From positions 1 to 7,952 of the forward strand of contig DIVE01000055.1 in the NCBI GenBank assembly GCA_002423265.1: a stretch of DNA of 7,952 nucleotides, in the 5' to 3' direction. The notes beneath the pieces were generated by a model. The model had not been told where the DNA came from and ran no database searches. It saw only the letters and a list, made by a program, of their open reading frames with translations. This document shows positions 6,595 through 7,952 of this stretch, piece after piece. Every line of letters begins with the position of its first letter. The first letter of the stretch is position 1. The DNA comes from Methylophilaceae bacterium UBA6140. GTDB lineage: Bacteria > Pseudomonadota > Gammaproteobacteria > Burkholderiales > Methylophilaceae. Made by a program: the position numbers and the translations under genes.

Positions 6595-7952
6595 ATGGAA
6601 GCCTTACCAATTTTTATCAAGCTGCAAGGCCGCCGTTGCGTCGTCATCGGCGGCGGCGAAGTGGCCGTGCGCAAAGTGAATATGCTGTTAAAGGCCGAAG
6701 CGCAGGTGGAAGTGATTTCTCCCGAATTGCATCATGAACTGGGAGACCTGCTTTCGGCTGGCAGAATACGATATCAGAATGCTGCATTCGGGCCATCGCA
6801 ACTGGCAGGGGCATGCCTGGTGATTGCGGCCACCGACGATGAGACTGTGAACCAAGCGGTTTCGAGCGAGGCGAAAGCCTTGAACATTCCGGTGAATGTC
6901 GTCGATGCGCCCGATTTATGTACCTTTACCATGCCGTCCATCGTTGACCGCTCGCCGGTGGTCATTGCGATCAGCAGCAGCGGTTCGGCGCCGGTGCTGG
7001 CACGCATGATCAGAGCCAGACTGGAAACCCTGATCCCAGCGAGTTATGGCCGGTTGGCCAGTCTTGCCGCCGATTTTCGCGATGCGGTCAAACAGCGCTA
7101 CACCACCACGCAGCAAAGACGCATGTTCTGGGAGAGAATACTGGCCGGGCCGATCGCGGAAATGGTGTTTTCCGGTCAGGAAGAAAACGCCAGAAAATCG
7201 CTGGCTGCGGTGCTGGAAAGCCAGGTGGAAAATGCGGTTCAGGGCGAAGTCTATCTGGTCGGCGGGGGGCCGGGCGATCCTGACCTGCTGACCTTCCGCG
7301 CCTTGCGTTTGATGCAGCAGGCCGATGTCTGCTTGTACGACAAGCTGGTGAGCAAGGAAGTGATGGAGCTGGTACGGCGCGATGCCGAGCTGATTTATGT
7401 CGGCAAGGCGCGTGACCGTCACACTTTGCCGCAGGAAGAAATCAATCAATTGCTGGTGCGTCTGGCGAAATCCGGCAAGCGGGTGCTGCGCTTGAAAGGC
7501 GGCGATCCTTTCATTTTCGGCCGTGGCGGCGAGGAGATTGAAACCTTGATGGAGCACGGCGTGCCGTTTCAGGTCGTGCCCGGTATCACGGCCGCGAACG
7601 GTGTTTCGACTTATGCCGGGATTCCGCTGACCCACCGCGATTACGCACAATCCTGTATTTTCACTACCGGCCATTTGAAGGCTGGTTCGGATGGTAAGCC
7701 GCATATGGTTGATCTGGACTGGCCTGCCCTGGCGCGGCCCAGGCAAACAGTGGTGATCTACATGGGTCTGGTCGGGCTGGCGGAAATCTGCCGCCAGTTG
7801 ATGGCGCATGGATTGCCTGCGGAAACCCTTGCTGCCGTGGTGCAGCAAGGTACAACGCAACGTCAGCGCGTGATTAGCGCGGATCTGGCGACGCTGGCGG
7901 AGAAGGTCGCAGATGCGCAATTGAAGCCGCCCTGCCTGATTATCGTGGGCGG
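6595..7952 (+). CDS. cysG: Siroheme synthase CysG (trifunctional), first 452 codons, runs off right edge
   Basis: CysG converts uroporphyrinogen III to siroheme, the cofactor of sulfite and nitrite reductases. Its N-terminal half is the NAD-dependent precorrin-2 dehydrogenase/ferrochelatase and its C-terminal half the SAM-dependent uroporphyrinogen methyltransferase. The frame is open from the ATG (MEALPIFIKLQGRR) to the window end. GGGEVA (19-24) is the NAD-binding turn. D104 in NVVDAP aligns with the catalytic D104 of E. coli, and S128 in AISSSGSAP with its phosphorylated serine. The methyltransferase half starts near 216 with EVYLVGGGPGDPDLLT. D249 in LYDKLVS aligns with catalytic D248, and LRLKGGDPFIFGRGGEE, VVPGITAANG and IPLTHRDYAQS follow. 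Residues about 364-371 are a short insertion relative to E. coli. Judging from E. coli (457 aa), only the last 10 to 20 residues are missing. No Shine-Dalgarno sequence precedes the ATG. Confidence 0.96.
   Translation, partial: MEALPIFIKLQGRRCVVIGGGEVAVRKVNMLLKAEAQVEVISPELHHELGDLLSAGRIRYQNAAFGPSQLAGACLVIAATDDETVNQAVSSEAKALNIPVNVVDAPDLCTFTMPSIVDRSPVVIAISSSGSAPVLARMIRARLETLIPASYGRLASLAADFRDAVKQRYTTTQQRRMFWERILAGPIAEMVFSGQEENARKSLAAVLESQVENAVQGEVYLVGGGPGDPDLLTFRALRLMQQADVCLYDKLVSKEVMELVRRDAELIYVGKARDRHTLPQEEINQLLVRLAKSGKRVLRLKGGDPFIFGRGGEEIETLMEHGVPFQVVPGITAANGVSTYAGIPLTHRDYAQSCIFTTGHLKAGSDGKPHMVDLDWPALARPRQTVVIYMGLVGLAEICRQLMAHGLPAETLAAVVQQGTTQRQRVISADLATLAEKVADAQLKPPCLIIVG

Noticed and set aside
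6916..7920. Minus-strand frame of 334 codons
   Set aside because: It is antisense to cysG, whose plus-strand frame is open throughout and carries all expected catalytic motifs.

Overview
The window is an ordinary proteobacterial chromosome segment. It is most likely betaproteobacterial (Nitrosomonadales-like), inferred from the gene order miaB-phoH(ybeZ)-ybeY-corC-lnt-glyQ, the type of each protein, and a moderately high GC content with GC-biased third codon positions. The genus cannot be fixed from sequence alone. I see no tRNA or rRNA genes, insertion sequences, CRISPR array or prophage genes.

Layout, right to left on the minus strand. miaB (tRNA methylthiotransferase), phoH/ybeZ (ATPase), ybeY (endoribonuclease) and corC (CBS-domain protein) form a tight operon with gaps of 1 nt or overlaps of 1 nt. 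After corC comes a 117-nt gap, then a small minus-strand gene for a secreted protein of unknown function (2289-2687). Next is a 15-bp tandem repeat array, a strong bidirectional hairpin terminator, and mscL on the plus strand (1752-2171). lnt (194-1669) lies divergent from mscL and is followed 39 nt later by the start of glyQ, which runs off the left edge. To the right of miaB, and divergent from it, is cysG (siroheme synthase), which starts at 6595 and runs off the right edge.

How the genes work together. MiaB modifies tRNA, YbeY and PhoH/YbeZ act in rRNA maturation and RNA quality control, and GlyQ charges tRNA-Gly, so much of the block serves translation. CorC and Lnt are cell-envelope functions commonly kept in the same cluster. 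MscL is an osmotic safety valve. CysG makes siroheme for sulfite and nitrite reductases and belongs to a separate transcription unit.

The one departure from the usual arrangement is between corC and lnt. About 1.1 kb there holds the convergent pair mscL and the small secreted-protein gene, with a perfect 15-bp-stem terminator and the tandem repeats between them. This appears to have cut lnt-glyQ off from the upstream operon and left it with its own promoter. I found no convincing new multi-gene system. The most under-described item is the small periplasmic protein.
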